Assembly: GCA_038049695.1 (NCBI GenBank)
Contig: CP142457.1
Location: forward strand, 26,240,501-26,304,500
DNA length: 64,000 nt
Source: Cinnamomum chago
Lineage: Eukaryota; Streptophyta; Magnoliopsida; Laurales; Lauraceae
Direction of reading: 5' to 3'
Shown here: piece after piece, positions 23,518 to 33,989 of the stretch
How positions within the stretch are numbered: the stretch's first letter is position 1
Layout of the letters: every line of letters starts with the position of its first letter
The notes under the pieces: generated by a model
What the model was told of the DNA's origin: nothing
Database searches by the model: none
What the model saw: only the letters and a program-made list of their open reading frames with translations
Program-made: the position numbers and the translations under genes

Positions 23518-23658
23518 CTCTAACTCTTTAATGTCATCAGGGCTCGTTCTTGGAAACCCCTTCCATTGTATTTCCTTTTTGTCCTTAGCAATGATATCCA
23601 TTGCCATGAGAACATTTAATGCATCATACACTCGTCGCCGTATGTTCTTTTCATCAAA
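23518..23658 (-). pseudogene. DP transcription factor fragment, exon 4 (DNA-binding core)
   Basis: A 141-base exon coding 47 residues, with acceptor TATAG and donor GAG/GTATGT. It contains [20 protein letters not shown] and then [19 protein letters not shown], the recognition helix and DEF-box core of DP proteins, the obligate partners of E2F in controlling S-phase genes. The RRRVYD DNA-contact motif is intact and no stop is present. Best match from memory is plant DPA/DPB. In this context it is a copy carried inside a transposon, not a full gene. Confidence 0.93.
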
Positions 23659-23771
23659 CTATAGATGAGAGTAAAAGGTATCACTAGACGCTACTACCTT
23701 AATGACAAATCTGTAATGAAATATGGGAATTGCAATGTTATTATCTAAAAAAGTTTTGGCTTGAGTCAAAC

Positions 23772-23834
23772 CTCATTCAGAGGTACAGGATTAACATCTG
23801 GGGCTGGTAACTCTGCAATGATCTCATCTGCAAC
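23772..23834 (-). pseudogene. DP transcription factor fragment, exon 3
   Basis: A 63-base exon coding VADEIIAELPAPDVNPVPLN plus E, between acceptor TTTCAG and donor GAG/GTTTGA. VADE(I/L)(I/V) is the canonical continuation after the TTY(S/N)E segment of plant DP proteins. The frame is open and in phase with exons 2 and 4. Confidence 0.88.
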
Positions 23835-24292
23835 CTGAAACCAAAGACCCATTCCACTGAACACCACAAAACTAAACTTCCGAAAGAGATGAACAAGAAA
23901 AACAGGTTATACAGTATGGTCACTTCCCATCATCCAGATTAATCTGTACATACCAAACAATGTTGTAGCTAATTATGGTTTTATTATGTATCAGCTACAT
24001 TCTTCTTCTTCAGAACTTGTAATCTTTTACTTTGTTTAGTAATATGGCTGTCCACAGTCTTATTTAACCGCTATAGACCTACCCATACAGTCCTTTTTTT
24101 ATTATATACCACTATTTTGGGGCCTCTTAAAGAACGAAGATCCCCTGTAATTAAACTATTACCCTTTAAAATGCTCCAAGCATTCAACTAACACTTCTTT
24201 AGCCTGAAACCCTTAACAGAAGTGCCATTTCACTCCATACCCTACTTAATCTTCCAAATTTTAAAAATGACAAACTGGCCATCAAATATTAC

Positions 24293-24336
24293 CTCACTGT
24301 ATGTGGTCCTTCCCTTCATCTCAAGCTTCTTGCAAA
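24293..24336 (-). pseudogene. DP transcription factor fragment, exon 2
   Basis: A 44-base exon coding VCKKLEMKGRTTYSE (the V is completed across the intron), acceptor TATTCAG, donor GAG/GTAATA. It matches the winged-helix segment 'VC.K(L/V)E.KG.TTY.E' of plant DP proteins. Splice phases agree with exons 1 and 3. Confidence 0.9.
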
Positions 24337-24487
24337 CTGAATAAAGAACAAAAAGAAAAAAGCTCGGTGAGCTAAGCTTCAAGCAAAGAGTCCATCAAAT
24401 AGGATAACTGAAATTTTAGATGGGGTGAGCACATGATAATCATTACAAGGCTTTAAAATTGCCAAAGTTAGAATAATACAAATCATT

Positions 24488-24583
24488 CCAAGACAAGTGG
24501 AAAAAAGAATCTGCTGTTATGACGAAATTTCTTGTCCAAGACGAGTGGTAAAAAGAATCTGCTGTTATGACGAAATTTCTTGG
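24488..24583. repeat. 48-bp tandem duplication
   Basis: Two units starting CCAAGAC at 24488 and 24536 share GAATCTGCTGTTATGACGAA and differ at a few sites. They lie in a DP intron inside the CACTA element. Confidence 0.8.
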
Positions 24584-24742
24584 CAAACAGATATGTCATC
24601 AGATGAAACAAAGATGTACAAAAGATCAATAGACAGAGTGGCACACAGACATTTACTTAAAAAACCCAATGAAAGGGCAGCACAGTGTTGCTAAATCTAA
24701 TGATAAAAGCGCATTAAATGAATCTCATTGAATGATACTAAC

Positions 24743-24803
24743 CTATCAAACTGAAATGACGAAGTCCTCCGCCAGCAATTCGTGAAACTCTCTTCTTCTT
24801 TTA
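24743..24803 (-). pseudogene. DP transcription factor fragment, exon 1 of the captured part
   Basis: On the minus strand the exon reads KKRVSRIAGGGLRHFSLI with a donor ATAG/GTTAGT; GGGLR(Q/H)FS is the hallmark start of the plant DP DNA-binding domain. The upstream acceptor is approximate. N-terminal DP sequence was not found beyond it, so the captured part appears to start at the DNA-binding domain. Confidence 0.87.
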
Positions 24804-26631
24804 TGCACTATTTAACATTAGTGAATTAGTTCCCAACCATTCATTGGTCATGTAAGTCAACTGTATCTCCTTCAATGGTTTCCCGAACCCAATTGAACAT
24901 TTTTAAACATATTTCTCTAAAAATATTCCATAGACAGATCCATTCTCTAAAAATTGGTTTCATCACTGGCACGATCATCCTTTTACTCCTTAGGTGATGA
25001 TGGTGTGTACTCTGTGGCGCCCTCGTGCTTGAAGAACTGGATCCTTGTTAGGATCCTTGACACACACCCTTGGGCTAAAAAATTCCTCTTTGGTTAAATC
25101 AGATTCAATGGCCTATTTTCATGCACATAATTCGCCATGAATTGTGAATATATGCATAGCACAATGATGATGATAAAGTGGTTATTTTTTATTTTTTATC
25201 TTTGAATAATTAAAGAGGTTATTTCATACATACATAGTAAAGCATTCTGGCCCTGCAATGAAGTTCACTGCTGCCAGCATAACTAAATCAGTGAAGTATT
25301 CTTACTAGAAATTCAACTTACTCTGCTTCAATCTAATTTCCAATTAAAAGAAGCAAACACAGAGGGCATGTTAGTGGGTTACACTGATAAATCACAAAAT
25401 ATTCTCTCCCAGAAAGTCAAAAAATGAAAGAAAACATGATAACTAAGCTGCAATTATAATAACTTAAATATAATCTCCCCACATCATTTCAAGCTCAACA
25501 GGTTAATGAAAGGAAAGCACGCTCCAACAAAAGCAGACAACAAAAAATATACTGTTGCTTTGAAAAATATCTTAGCTTAAAATCTAACTATTGATTCTAT
25601 TCAACCCCAAGAAGCTCTCATCATTTTCTCATACCACACTACAAAATTACACAACATACTCAGATTCAAGGAAGAAGTTAAAAATACAAGACGAATAACT
25701 CAATTAAAGGAAGAAGTTACAAATACAAGAAGGAGACAAGTAAAAGAGAGAAAAAAAAAAGTAAAAAAATTGAGATCCTAAAAAAAAATTGAGGATCACA
25801 GCTCAGAAGATCTCATATTTGGAAGTGATTTCTGAAAAGAAGGAGAGAAAAATCAAAGAGTTTGACCAGATCAATTGCAATGACCATCACTTGGAATACC
25901 ATCGCATTGTCGTCATTCCACACCCTCATCTCTGCAATACCATCGCATCACCCCGCACCACACCTGCCATCGTCAACCACCACCACATCCATCCATCCAT
26001 CAAATTTCACTACATCCAACCCTTTCATCACCATCACAGACCATCACCGTTCCAACAGCCCTCCCCTCATCACCTTCTCCACAACACCCCTGACACCCCA
26101 CAACTCTTCCCAACCCATCCTCATCGTTGTCCAAACCTTTCCATTACATCTAGCCCCTCCATCCCACACAGTCAACGCCCCATCCACCATCCGGAACAGA
26201 AAAACAACCCTCATGCTAAACCCACGTCTGAAACCCCTTTCGAAACACACACACACACACAAAAAAAAAGAAAAGTTTCACAGAATGGAAAAGGCAGCAA
26301 TTGAATGAATCCCTGCTGAAACCCACCACCCAAACCAGATCATCTAACCCATCTCAATCCAGGCGACCCAAAACAGCCCAATCGACACCCTCACACCCAA
26401 AATCAATCCCCTCCTGACGCCTTACTCTCATCAAAACCCCGAAATAAACATCTCCACCCACTAATACCCATCAAGCCCTTCCATTCCCACCGAAACCCTT
26501 CTCCAAAATTCCTCTTCACAAAAGCTCCAGCCCAGCATAACAAGAAAAAGAAAAATCAATCAGCAGAAAGAAGAAGAACGAGAGCAGAGAGCAGAGAGTA
26601 GAAGAAGAAAGAGAAGAGGGCCGAAGTGTAC

Positions 26632-26653
26632 CTGCCACCATCGTCGCAGCCAT
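26632..26653 (-). pseudogene. Possible captured first exon (start codon then splice donor)
   Basis: The minus strand has ATG at 26653-26651 reading MAATMVA, then GCAG/GTACAC as a donor, downstream of a long purine/pyrimidine-skewed leader-like tract. It may be the 5' end of a gene captured at the right end of the CACTA element. It is short and could be chance. Confidence 0.25.
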
Positions 26654-26711
26654 TCTCTCCCAGCTTGTTGCCTACACGTCCGGCATCCACTCACCTGTAA
26701 TCACACATCAA

Positions 26712-26718
26712 AGTGCAG

Positions 26719-26750
<32 letters not shown>

Positions 26751-26991
26751 AGGGAGAGGGAGAGATCTCCGGCGCAGGTGGGCTCCGGCGGAATCGTCGC
26801 TGGTGCGGCGGGAGAGCAGATGGAGCGCAGGGCGGGAGGGGAAAAGGGAAAAGGGGAAAGGGAAAAGAGGAAAAAAAACGAGGGAAGGAAAAGTGGAAAA
26901 AAAACGTGGGAAGCAAATTTAGGGGCTTTAGCGACCGCAGTAAAGCGGTCGCCCGCTTTTTCAACCGCGAATGCCGAAATTTCTAGTAGTG
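26712..26991. repeat. CACTA right end: GA/GGGAGA repeats, subterminal repeats and TIR
   Basis: A (GA)n-(GGGAGA)n tract at about 26718-26764 is followed by G/A-rich sequence. TTTAGCGACCGCAGTAAAGC and AGCGGTCGCCCGC subterminal motifs (26929-26956) and the terminus TTTCTAGTAGTG complete the end. Confidence 0.88.
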
Positions 26992-26994
26992 ACT

Positions 26995-27829
26995 GTTCGT
27001 ATGGTTGTTATATGTGGTCCACCTAATTTCCAAAGCATATGCTCCCTCGCACCTACTACATGTCATGAATTGTCAATGTCTAAATTTGACATTCATCCGA
27101 CCAACCATTAATATATGGGGTGGGTCAATGTCCGGGTCCGGATCCACATACAGATTGGTATGGGAAAAAAATTAATTTTATGGAGATATTCTCAAAAATT
27201 GAGGTAATGTGTTGGGTCCTGGGTCCACGGATCCAAACCAATGTGGAATCGAAATTGGACCCGTTTACGTCAGGGGCCAATAAAAATGACCCAGACCCAG
27301 ACTTTAGCTATCATGCGAGGCCCAGTGCAAATGGGCTACACGTTTCGGTGTACGTACGACGTGACGTGCAAGTGGAAGACAAGCTTTCAGGACGTACTAC
27401 TTGCTAGTGGAAGGCCGGCTTTCGTGACTTGGATTTTCTTCTTGTCACCTTTATTTATATCCATCGGTCTTTTGCAGGACGAAGACGATCAAGTGAGTAT
27501 TATCGATGTGGTTGCCCTGCTAATTTAGGATCTTTTAGGATTTTGAATTTTGGATATACTCGATGTGGCTCATCTGTGAGAGATCCAAGTCAATAAATAA
27601 TAAATAATCTTACCGTGGGTCCATTTAAAAATATATATATATATATATATATCAAAACCATTAAAGATTAGTCTGCCCAAGTGACTTGATGATGGGCCAA
27701 ATTACACACAAATCTGAATTTTGTATCACGGTCAGATTTCCAACAGTTACATTCACCACACTTGTATATTATTCACAGGAAGGAGATACATTGTGCTGGG
27801 AGGGACATGTTACTTCCCTTTAAATAACG
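26995..27829. other. Intergenic, no gene supported
   Basis: GC-richer patches with repeated GGGTCC/GGACCC words near 27130-27300, and an (AT)n run at about 27630-27650. No exon or bounded element is visible. Confidence 0.4.
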
Positions 27830-28134
27830 TGAAAGATATGGATAGATATAGAAGGCTTCTAAATACACAAGTAAATACAGTAGCAAATGGCCATGGGCAA
27901 ATTATAAAAAGGGGTATACGAAGCGGATGTTATCAAAGCATTAGCTGAATCATGTGGGAAGAGAAGGGAATGAAGTAGCTCATAAATTAGCAAAGCATGC
28001 CCAATATGTGAACGATATGGTAGTTTCGTGGCACTCCACCCATACTTAATTAAGCAGTATGTAAGTGTTGATGCGATGTTGGATTCTTAATAAAAATTTA
28101 GAGAGACTTCTTATAAAAGAAAAAAAAAAAAAAA
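27830..28134 (+). mobile_element. 5'-truncated LINE/RNase H-type remnant with poly-A tail
   Basis: An open stretch at 27951-28049 reads HVGREGNEVAHKLAKHAQYV and ends WHSTHT before a stop. The 'REGN.VAH.LAK.A' motif is the end of the RNase H domain found in plant L1-type LINEs and related RVT_3 proteins. About 65 bases of 3' leader follow and then a poly-A tract at about 28119-28134, which fits a retroposed 3' end. The upstream limit and target duplication are not clear. Confidence 0.5.
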
Positions 28135-28524
28135 CCCCACAGAATCGTTCATACAATTAACGATTGTGTGAAATGACATTTTTACATCTTTTTTTAAAAA
28201 CAGAAAAGAAAAAAGAAAACAGAAAAAAAAAAGCAATAAAGAGGATATCACATGGAATCTTGCTTTCCCAAAGATGCAAGGAAAATGACGTTTCAAGAGC
28301 TAGAAAAAAGGTGAATATAAGCAACATTCTATTGGTGTAGGATATCTTACCGGTGAGTATTATGCCATTTCCTATAAATGTAGGATATCACATAGTATCA
28401 AGGCAAAATTTTCATTTTCACACCTCATTTATTATATTAACCATTATGCGGGGATTTTAAAAATAACTAACGTACAGAGGCAAAATTTAAGTCTTGCGGC
28501 ACACTACCGTCAAAACACCTTATA
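28135..28524. other. Intergenic, nothing recognised
   Basis: A/T-rich, with A-rich tracts and two GTAGGATATC(T/A) words near 28337 and 28381. No feature supported. Confidence 0.4.
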
Positions 28525-29205
28525 GGGTCTGTTTGTGCAAACACCTTTACATCCGAAATGGGATGCGAACAAGCCGGTAGATTTTTCTCCTTATTTGGTG
28601 CAGTGCTGAAACCCCTACACTTTCTGCCTTCTTAGTTCTTACATTGTGTTTCCTCGATGGAAAGGATCTGAATTTCTCATCTAACCAATAGGAAATCCAA
28701 AGCCGCGGATGTCGAAACTCGGTTTCCTCTTCCACGGCTCTGCACAAAAAGACCCATAAAGTCTCACTTTTTCATCTTGCAAAGTAGTGTTTCAGTCAAC
28801 TAAGTCATATACAACTGATGAATGTGTTTCACATGCTCCAAGCATGGATTCTGTTGTATATCGAGTAGATTAGAAGGAGTAATTTAGAGGAAAGGCCTTC
28901 TCTATCTAAAAAGGGCATGTGAATTTAGAAGAACTGAGAGATTTCTTGTTTTGGAGAATTCTGAAAATTTTAAAAGCTGCTCCCTAAAGTAAAATCCCAA
29001 ATGCCCAACCCGCCTCTAGCATTTGAAATGTTGGAATTATAGGAATTCATAAGGGTAAAAGTGTCTTTTCATGTGGTTTGAGATTTTGAATTCTTGCAAC
29101 AAACAGTGCATTTAAAATGCTCAAGAGATAAGATGTCACATCATGTCATAAATCCCCAACAAACCCAAATCCTTGTCTCAAAAATTCCTTTAGCCAAACA
29201 GGCCC
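28525..29205. mobile_element. TIR element with GGGTCTGTTTG ends
   Basis: A 681-bp stretch begins GGGTCTGTTTG and ends CAAACAGGCCC, the same terminal sequence as the Tourist-like MITE at 5573. There is no coding region, and the flanking trinucleotides (ATA and AAA) do not match. It is therefore either a worn member of that family or one whose flank has changed. Confidence 0.5.
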
Positions 29206-30260
29206 AAAAGTGTTCTCTTTTTCGTTTTGGTGGTGCAAAGGCTTGTCATAACTCCAGAAGAAAATGACGAAAGGAAGACCATTTCACATGAAAACTTAGG
29301 GGAATTTTACCCTCTAACCTAGACAAATTATAGGTCAACGCAGTCAACTCCATAGTGGAGCTCACTTATTAAAAAAATATGAGCAACTTAAAATGAGCAT
29401 TCTCACGGTGTATAGGATGTCCTTAAAATGCATTTCAAGAAGAGTTGGCAAAACCATTAGCTTGACCATAAAATGAATGAATGAATGTGTTTCAGGTGAC
29501 ACACACAGGTGCGCCCAAGTCCTTGGTTGCCCTAGAAAGCACTTTAGTGCATATTTATTTAGGTTACGCTCTACCATTCATAGTTCCGGCCCAACCTTCG
29601 CCCGAAAATGATTTGAAACCAACATAAGCCCACTTGACCTGTAAAGGAGACGTGTGTGCCCAAGTCCCAAGACCAACATGGGCCTATGTGGGCGCCCAAA
29701 TCCCCGAAACCCTAAATCTACCTTGGTTTACGTGAAGCCTCTAGAAACTCATACACATAGCAACCCTTACCCCTCTTCCACGCCAAAACTCATATAAAGA
29801 GACCTCTTATACTACTTTGCAAAAAGAGGCTACCAAAAAAATAGAAAAAGAGAGAGTAGCCACCATAGAGGAAGCTTTAGATCTAGAAGAAAGGAGAAGA
29901 GGAGCCTTCTAGTTTCCAAGATCAGCAATGGAGAAGGTTTCCAAAAGCCATGGACTTGCACAAAAGCTTCATTCTAGGACTTGAAGAATACAACCCAAAT
30001 CGGTATTTCTAGATTTAGTTCTCTTCAATTAGTATTCAGCACTATTAATGATTAGAAACATACTTAGGATCATGCATACATTGTAGATCTACACTAATAA
30101 CAGTACTTCTTAGTAGATCTGACATCTAATAGTCATTCATCATCAGTAATATGCTTAGGATCATCTATAGGTTGAAGATCTGCATCATTTTCACCATCTT
30201 GAACTCGTGATTAGGATAGATTTACATTCATATCATTTTATTAGGAAAAATCCGAATTTG
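29206..30260 (+). other. Probable non-coding part of an unclassified LTR-type element
   Basis: Holds GTGCGCCCAAGTC words (about 29508, 29650, 29690) that become a regular repeat further on, a TATA-like CATATAAAGAG at about 29790, and a short stem GGCTAC/GTAGCC right after. The layout resembles an LTR promoter region, but I find no terminal repeats, so this is only a suggestion of a fossil. Confidence 0.35.
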
Positions 30261-30261
30261 A

Positions 30262-31140
30262 GGAAGAAAGAGTGCAACAGAGCACTTGGGCGCAACCCTG
30301 CATAGGGCTTTTAACCCCGATTTTCATATCGCGTGCCTTTCCTTTCTCAAATCCAAATTCATTCTCATACATATTGATATCGAGACCTTCGGATCTGTAA
30401 CTCTAAGTTTGAAATCACGCGAAAAGCGTTGGAAAAAGGGAGTGAAAGAGGAAAAAAGTGTAGCAGAGCACTTGGGCGCAACTGTAGGTGCGCCCAAGTC
30501 CCTACATGGGATTTTGACCCCGATTTTCATATCGCGTATATTTCATTCCTTAGATCTGAATTCATTCTCATACATATTGATATCGGGACCTTCGGATCTG
30601 TAACTTTGTGTTCCAAATCACGCGAAAAGCATTAAGAAAAGAAACAAAAGAGGAAGAAAAGTGCAGGAAAGCACTTGGGCGCACCTGTGAGTGCATTCTG
30701 GTTTCAACCCCGATTTCCCGTTACGCGTGCATTCTGGTTCTTAGATCCGAGTTTATCTTCATAAAAATTGATATTAAAGCCTTCAGATTTGTGGAAAAAG
30801 GACTATATGCATCGTTAAAAAGGAAGGAAAAGAAAGGAAGAAAGAATATAGGTACTTGGGCGCCACTGTGAGTGCGCCCAAGTCTCTGCAAAGGGATCTG
30901 TCCCTCGAATCTTAGTCCTCACATCACCATTTTCAAACCCGGAAGTTTTGATATCATTTATTCATATTAGGACTCTTCATTTGGTCACTAATTGTTAGAA
31001 ATCGTGTTAGAAATTGCATTGGAATATCGCTGAAAATTGCAAGTGCATCACAACCCGTAGAGGAGACACTTGGGTGCCACTGTGTGTGCGCCCAAGTAGT
31101 GAAAAGACACGTAGGCGCCCCTGTGCATGAGCCCAAGTCC
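30262..31140 (+). repeat. ~195-bp tandem units each opening with an ACTTGGGCGC hairpin
   Basis: Units begin near 30275, 30468, 30669, 30851 and 31066 with CACTTGGGCGC. Several continue into the complement GTGCGCCCAAGT (30468-30500, 30851-30885, 31066-31098), giving 10-bp stems. The unit bodies share CGATTTTCATATCGCGT, TTCATTCTCATACATATTGA and CTTCGGATCTGTAACT, clearest between units 1 and 2 and fading to the right. Confidence 0.8.
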
Positions 31141-31888
31141 CTAATACATCTTCCGGCCCGCATTTTCCACATCTTGCATTTCATTTAACTTGTTGTTGAA
31201 TCTCTGTGATGATTATAACTGATTATTGAGTTTCTAGACTTCGAATTATTGAATCATCACACTTTAAGTTAGGTTACATTAATTTTGCATAAAACACCAA
31301 AAAAATCACAAAAGCATAAAATTCTTCCCTTCTTATCTTACTCTTTAGTAATTAGAGAAGAGAACCAAAAAAATTAAAAGAACTAGAAAAATCTATAAAA
31401 AATAATAGATATTAGGTAGATAATCCGAGGTTATTCTATTCGTGCCAAAGCGAGTTAATCAATCCTAATAAAATACTTTAACTAAAAACCCTAATTAAAA
31501 AATTTAAGCAATCCCTAATCAACAAAACTATAATCAAAACCCTAATTAATAAACCTTAATCACTCAAAGATCCAATTAAAATCTCAATTAATAAATTTAA
31601 ACAATAAACCTTTAATTCAAGCCTTAATTTACAAAGTCAAATTAATAAAATCATAACCTGAACTTCAAACTCAAATCAAACTTTAATTCAAACCATAACC
31701 GACACAATTATAATTCACAACCCCCACCTAAATTCAAACTTTAAGACCCTAGTCAAAACCTAATTAAAGACAATAAGACCAAACCACACCCAGAGAATAA
31801 AGACATTCTCTCAACCAAGGAACGAGTTAGAATACCCGAATCCGATTTTGAAACACCCTAGAATCGAACGAATCAATAGCTTCACAAT
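31141..31888. other. AT-rich spacer between hairpin blocks
   Basis: Dominated by CCTAATTAA / AACCCTAATTAA words at about 31480-31780, a simple low-complexity drift. No gene. Confidence 0.5.
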
Positions 31889-32690
31889 AGGCAGACTGTG
31901 CCCAAGTCATCTCAGACACCTAGGCGCCCATACAGGTGTGCCCAACCCTTTTTGGTTCTACCCTGAGACACGCATTGGTTGCGTTTCAACTCCCGAACTT
32001 AAATCACAGTCACGCTTAACGTTTATAGACTCAAAACCAATCCACGATACATAATTATTGATATATATCACCTGAAACTCCAAGCCTAAGTGAACAAAAT
32101 CCCGGAACGAACCAAAACCCACGAGTCGCGCAGGGGACATAGGCGCCACCACAAGTGCGCCCAAGTCCCATTATAGCCTTCGGGACTACCGAATTCCTAT
32201 TCACTTCCAAATCTCGATCCAAACCATTTCCCCAGAACCATCACATAACCAATAACAACCTTAAAATCAAAACCTTAATCAACTTAGACCCATCCGGGAC
32301 TTCGAATCAAAGTCGGACGACCAAAGAACATCAAGCCACCACTTGGGCACCACTATTGGTGCGCCCAAGTGCATAGAACCACTTAGGTGCACATATAAAT
32401 GCGCCCAAGTCCTCTGTCAAATTCAAGTTGTGAAATTCAGTTACATTTCGAGTTTCGGACTTAAGATCATTGAAATAAAACAACCCAAAACCTAAAACAA
32501 CATCAAAACAGAGACTTGCATCAAATAGAAACCCTACGAACTCCGAAGATCAAGTCAATTCATCACCACCAGCCAAGCCACACGAGACTTGGCACTTAAT
32601 AGTTGCGCCCAAGTCACCAGAGTGACCTAGGCGCAACCATAAGTGCGCCCAAGTCTTCTGTCAGTCCTATTTCACCGATTTCGACATCTT
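31889..32690 (+). repeat. Second block of GCGCCCAAGT modules, ~210-245-bp spacing
   Basis: Modules near 31889, 32130, 32338 and 32586 each hold one or two arms of the same hairpin (for example CACTTGGGCACC...GGTGCGCCCAAGT at 32340-32372). Between modules the text differs from the first block and is more worn. Probably the same repeat family. Confidence 0.65.
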
Positions 32691-33989
32691 TTCATCATTT
32701 GAAGTAAAACCTGAAATTATAGAACCTTCAACAACTAAAACAGAACCTTAATATATTTAAAAAACACATTAATCAAAACCTTAATCCATCCCTAAATCAC
32801 TCTTAACCAACCTTCAACATAGATCAAGTTAACCGAATCAATTAAGATCATAATCAAATTCCTTAGGCATAATTATCAAACTTAGGCTGTTTGCACTTTA
32901 GGATTAGATTAGAATATCTTGCTAGATAAATTAGAGCATTAAGCTCCGTCCCATCACTTTTCCTGTTCCGTTAAGGGACCGGGAAAGCTAATGTGGGCGG
33001 TGTAAGACCTTAGGTTAGGATTAATCCGATGATCAGTAATAAAGCACTAATCACATAAGTCCAAGTAAAATTCCCTTAGCTAGGCCCTTCTAGCCCAATA
33101 TTAAAAATCCATAAAAACTATAAAACCAACAAAATAAACCCAAAAAGATTTTTCCTTTGTTTATTTCTTCCTCCACCTTAGGTGCCAGATATTTAATCGA
33201 ACTTAATGATAAACGGGAATGTAGAACTGATTTCTAAAATTGAATAAATGAGAATAATAAGATGAGATGAGCGATTTCACATACTTTGCATATTTTTATT
33301 TCGGCTCATCGGCCACCTCTAAATCAATCACGGCCCATCGGCCCCCTTTAAAATGAACATTGGCCCATCGGCCAGCTCCAATCAATTACAGCCCATTGGC
33401 TTCTTGCTTTTATCACTCGTGTATCTGACACGAAAAACACAGAAATCACAAGTCAAAGTCTCATTGGAATCATCATTTTGATTTGAAAAATCAACATTTA
33501 AACCCTATTTTGCCAAGGGATTAGAAAGGGGTACCCGGGAACGGGGCTAATCCTCTTCTTAAATATTTGGAACCTCCCCCCCCCCCCCTCCTTTTTATTT
33601 TCTTTATTTTAATTATTCTATTCTACTTGGATATACTATGATTTTGCTATGTGAACATTAACCTTATTTGGACTTTAACTCATAACCCTGAATTGACCCT
33701 ATATTAAAGAGACTCAAAGAAACCCAAATTAATGTGATAGGAAAACCGCCGTGTGTTGCCAGCAGCACATTAGACGAGAGGAAGAACCCACCCATTTTTC
33801 TTCGGCTTTTGTCGAAGAACGGTGTTACGGCCGTTGCCATAGCTGGCGATCTTGATCCATCGATTTTGAGGGTAGTCGGAATCCTCATTTTCGATGTAAA
33901 ATTTAAATAACACATATAGATGAATGACGATTTCCCTCCCCGGGGGGGGGGGATCAAAATTCACAAAATTCACATTCGACAACTGACAG
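32691..33989. other. Intergenic, low complexity
   Basis: AT-rich DNA with AACCTTAATC words, a GGGACCGGGAAAGC stretch near 32974, a poly-C run at about 33577-33590 and a poly-G run at about 33942-33952. No exon supported until about 33990. No RNA gene seen. Confidence 0.45.
33302..33400. repeat. ~30-bp tandem repeat
   Basis: Four decaying units start near 33302, 33331, 33361 and 33390, each with CGGCCCATCGGCC or a variant followed by CT/AATCAAT. Confidence 0.75.

Larger units (their letters stand above)
18531..26991. mobile_element. Complete non-autonomous CACTA (En/Spm) transposon carrying host gene exons
   Basis: An 8,461-bp element with ends CACTAGTAGAAA... and ...TTTCTAGTAGTG, exact inverted repeats over 12 bases, and a perfect 3-bp duplication ACT (18528-18530 and 26992-26994). 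Subterminal GC-rich GCGACCGCC repeats lie at both ends, where the family's TNPA-type protein is known to bind. No TNPD transposase is seen. The interior holds a minisatellite (19499-20480), five ordered exons of a DP transcription factor on the minus strand (23240-24803), exons of at least one unrecognised gene (20905-21090, 21800-21890, 22970-23030), and purine-rich leader-like DNA near the right end. I infer a Pack-CACTA type element. Confidence 0.92.

Noticed and set aside
25789-26308. His/Pro/Ser-rich 150-170-codon frames near the right end of the CACTA element
   Set aside because: Arise in two frames from CATCAC/CCATC-rich DNA; composition fits a C/T-rich leader or low-complexity tract and not a protein.
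30262-32690. CRISPR-like array (short palindromic repeats with spacers)
   Set aside because: The repeats are degenerate, the spacers are related to each other and ~190 bp long, and the window is plant nuclear DNA.
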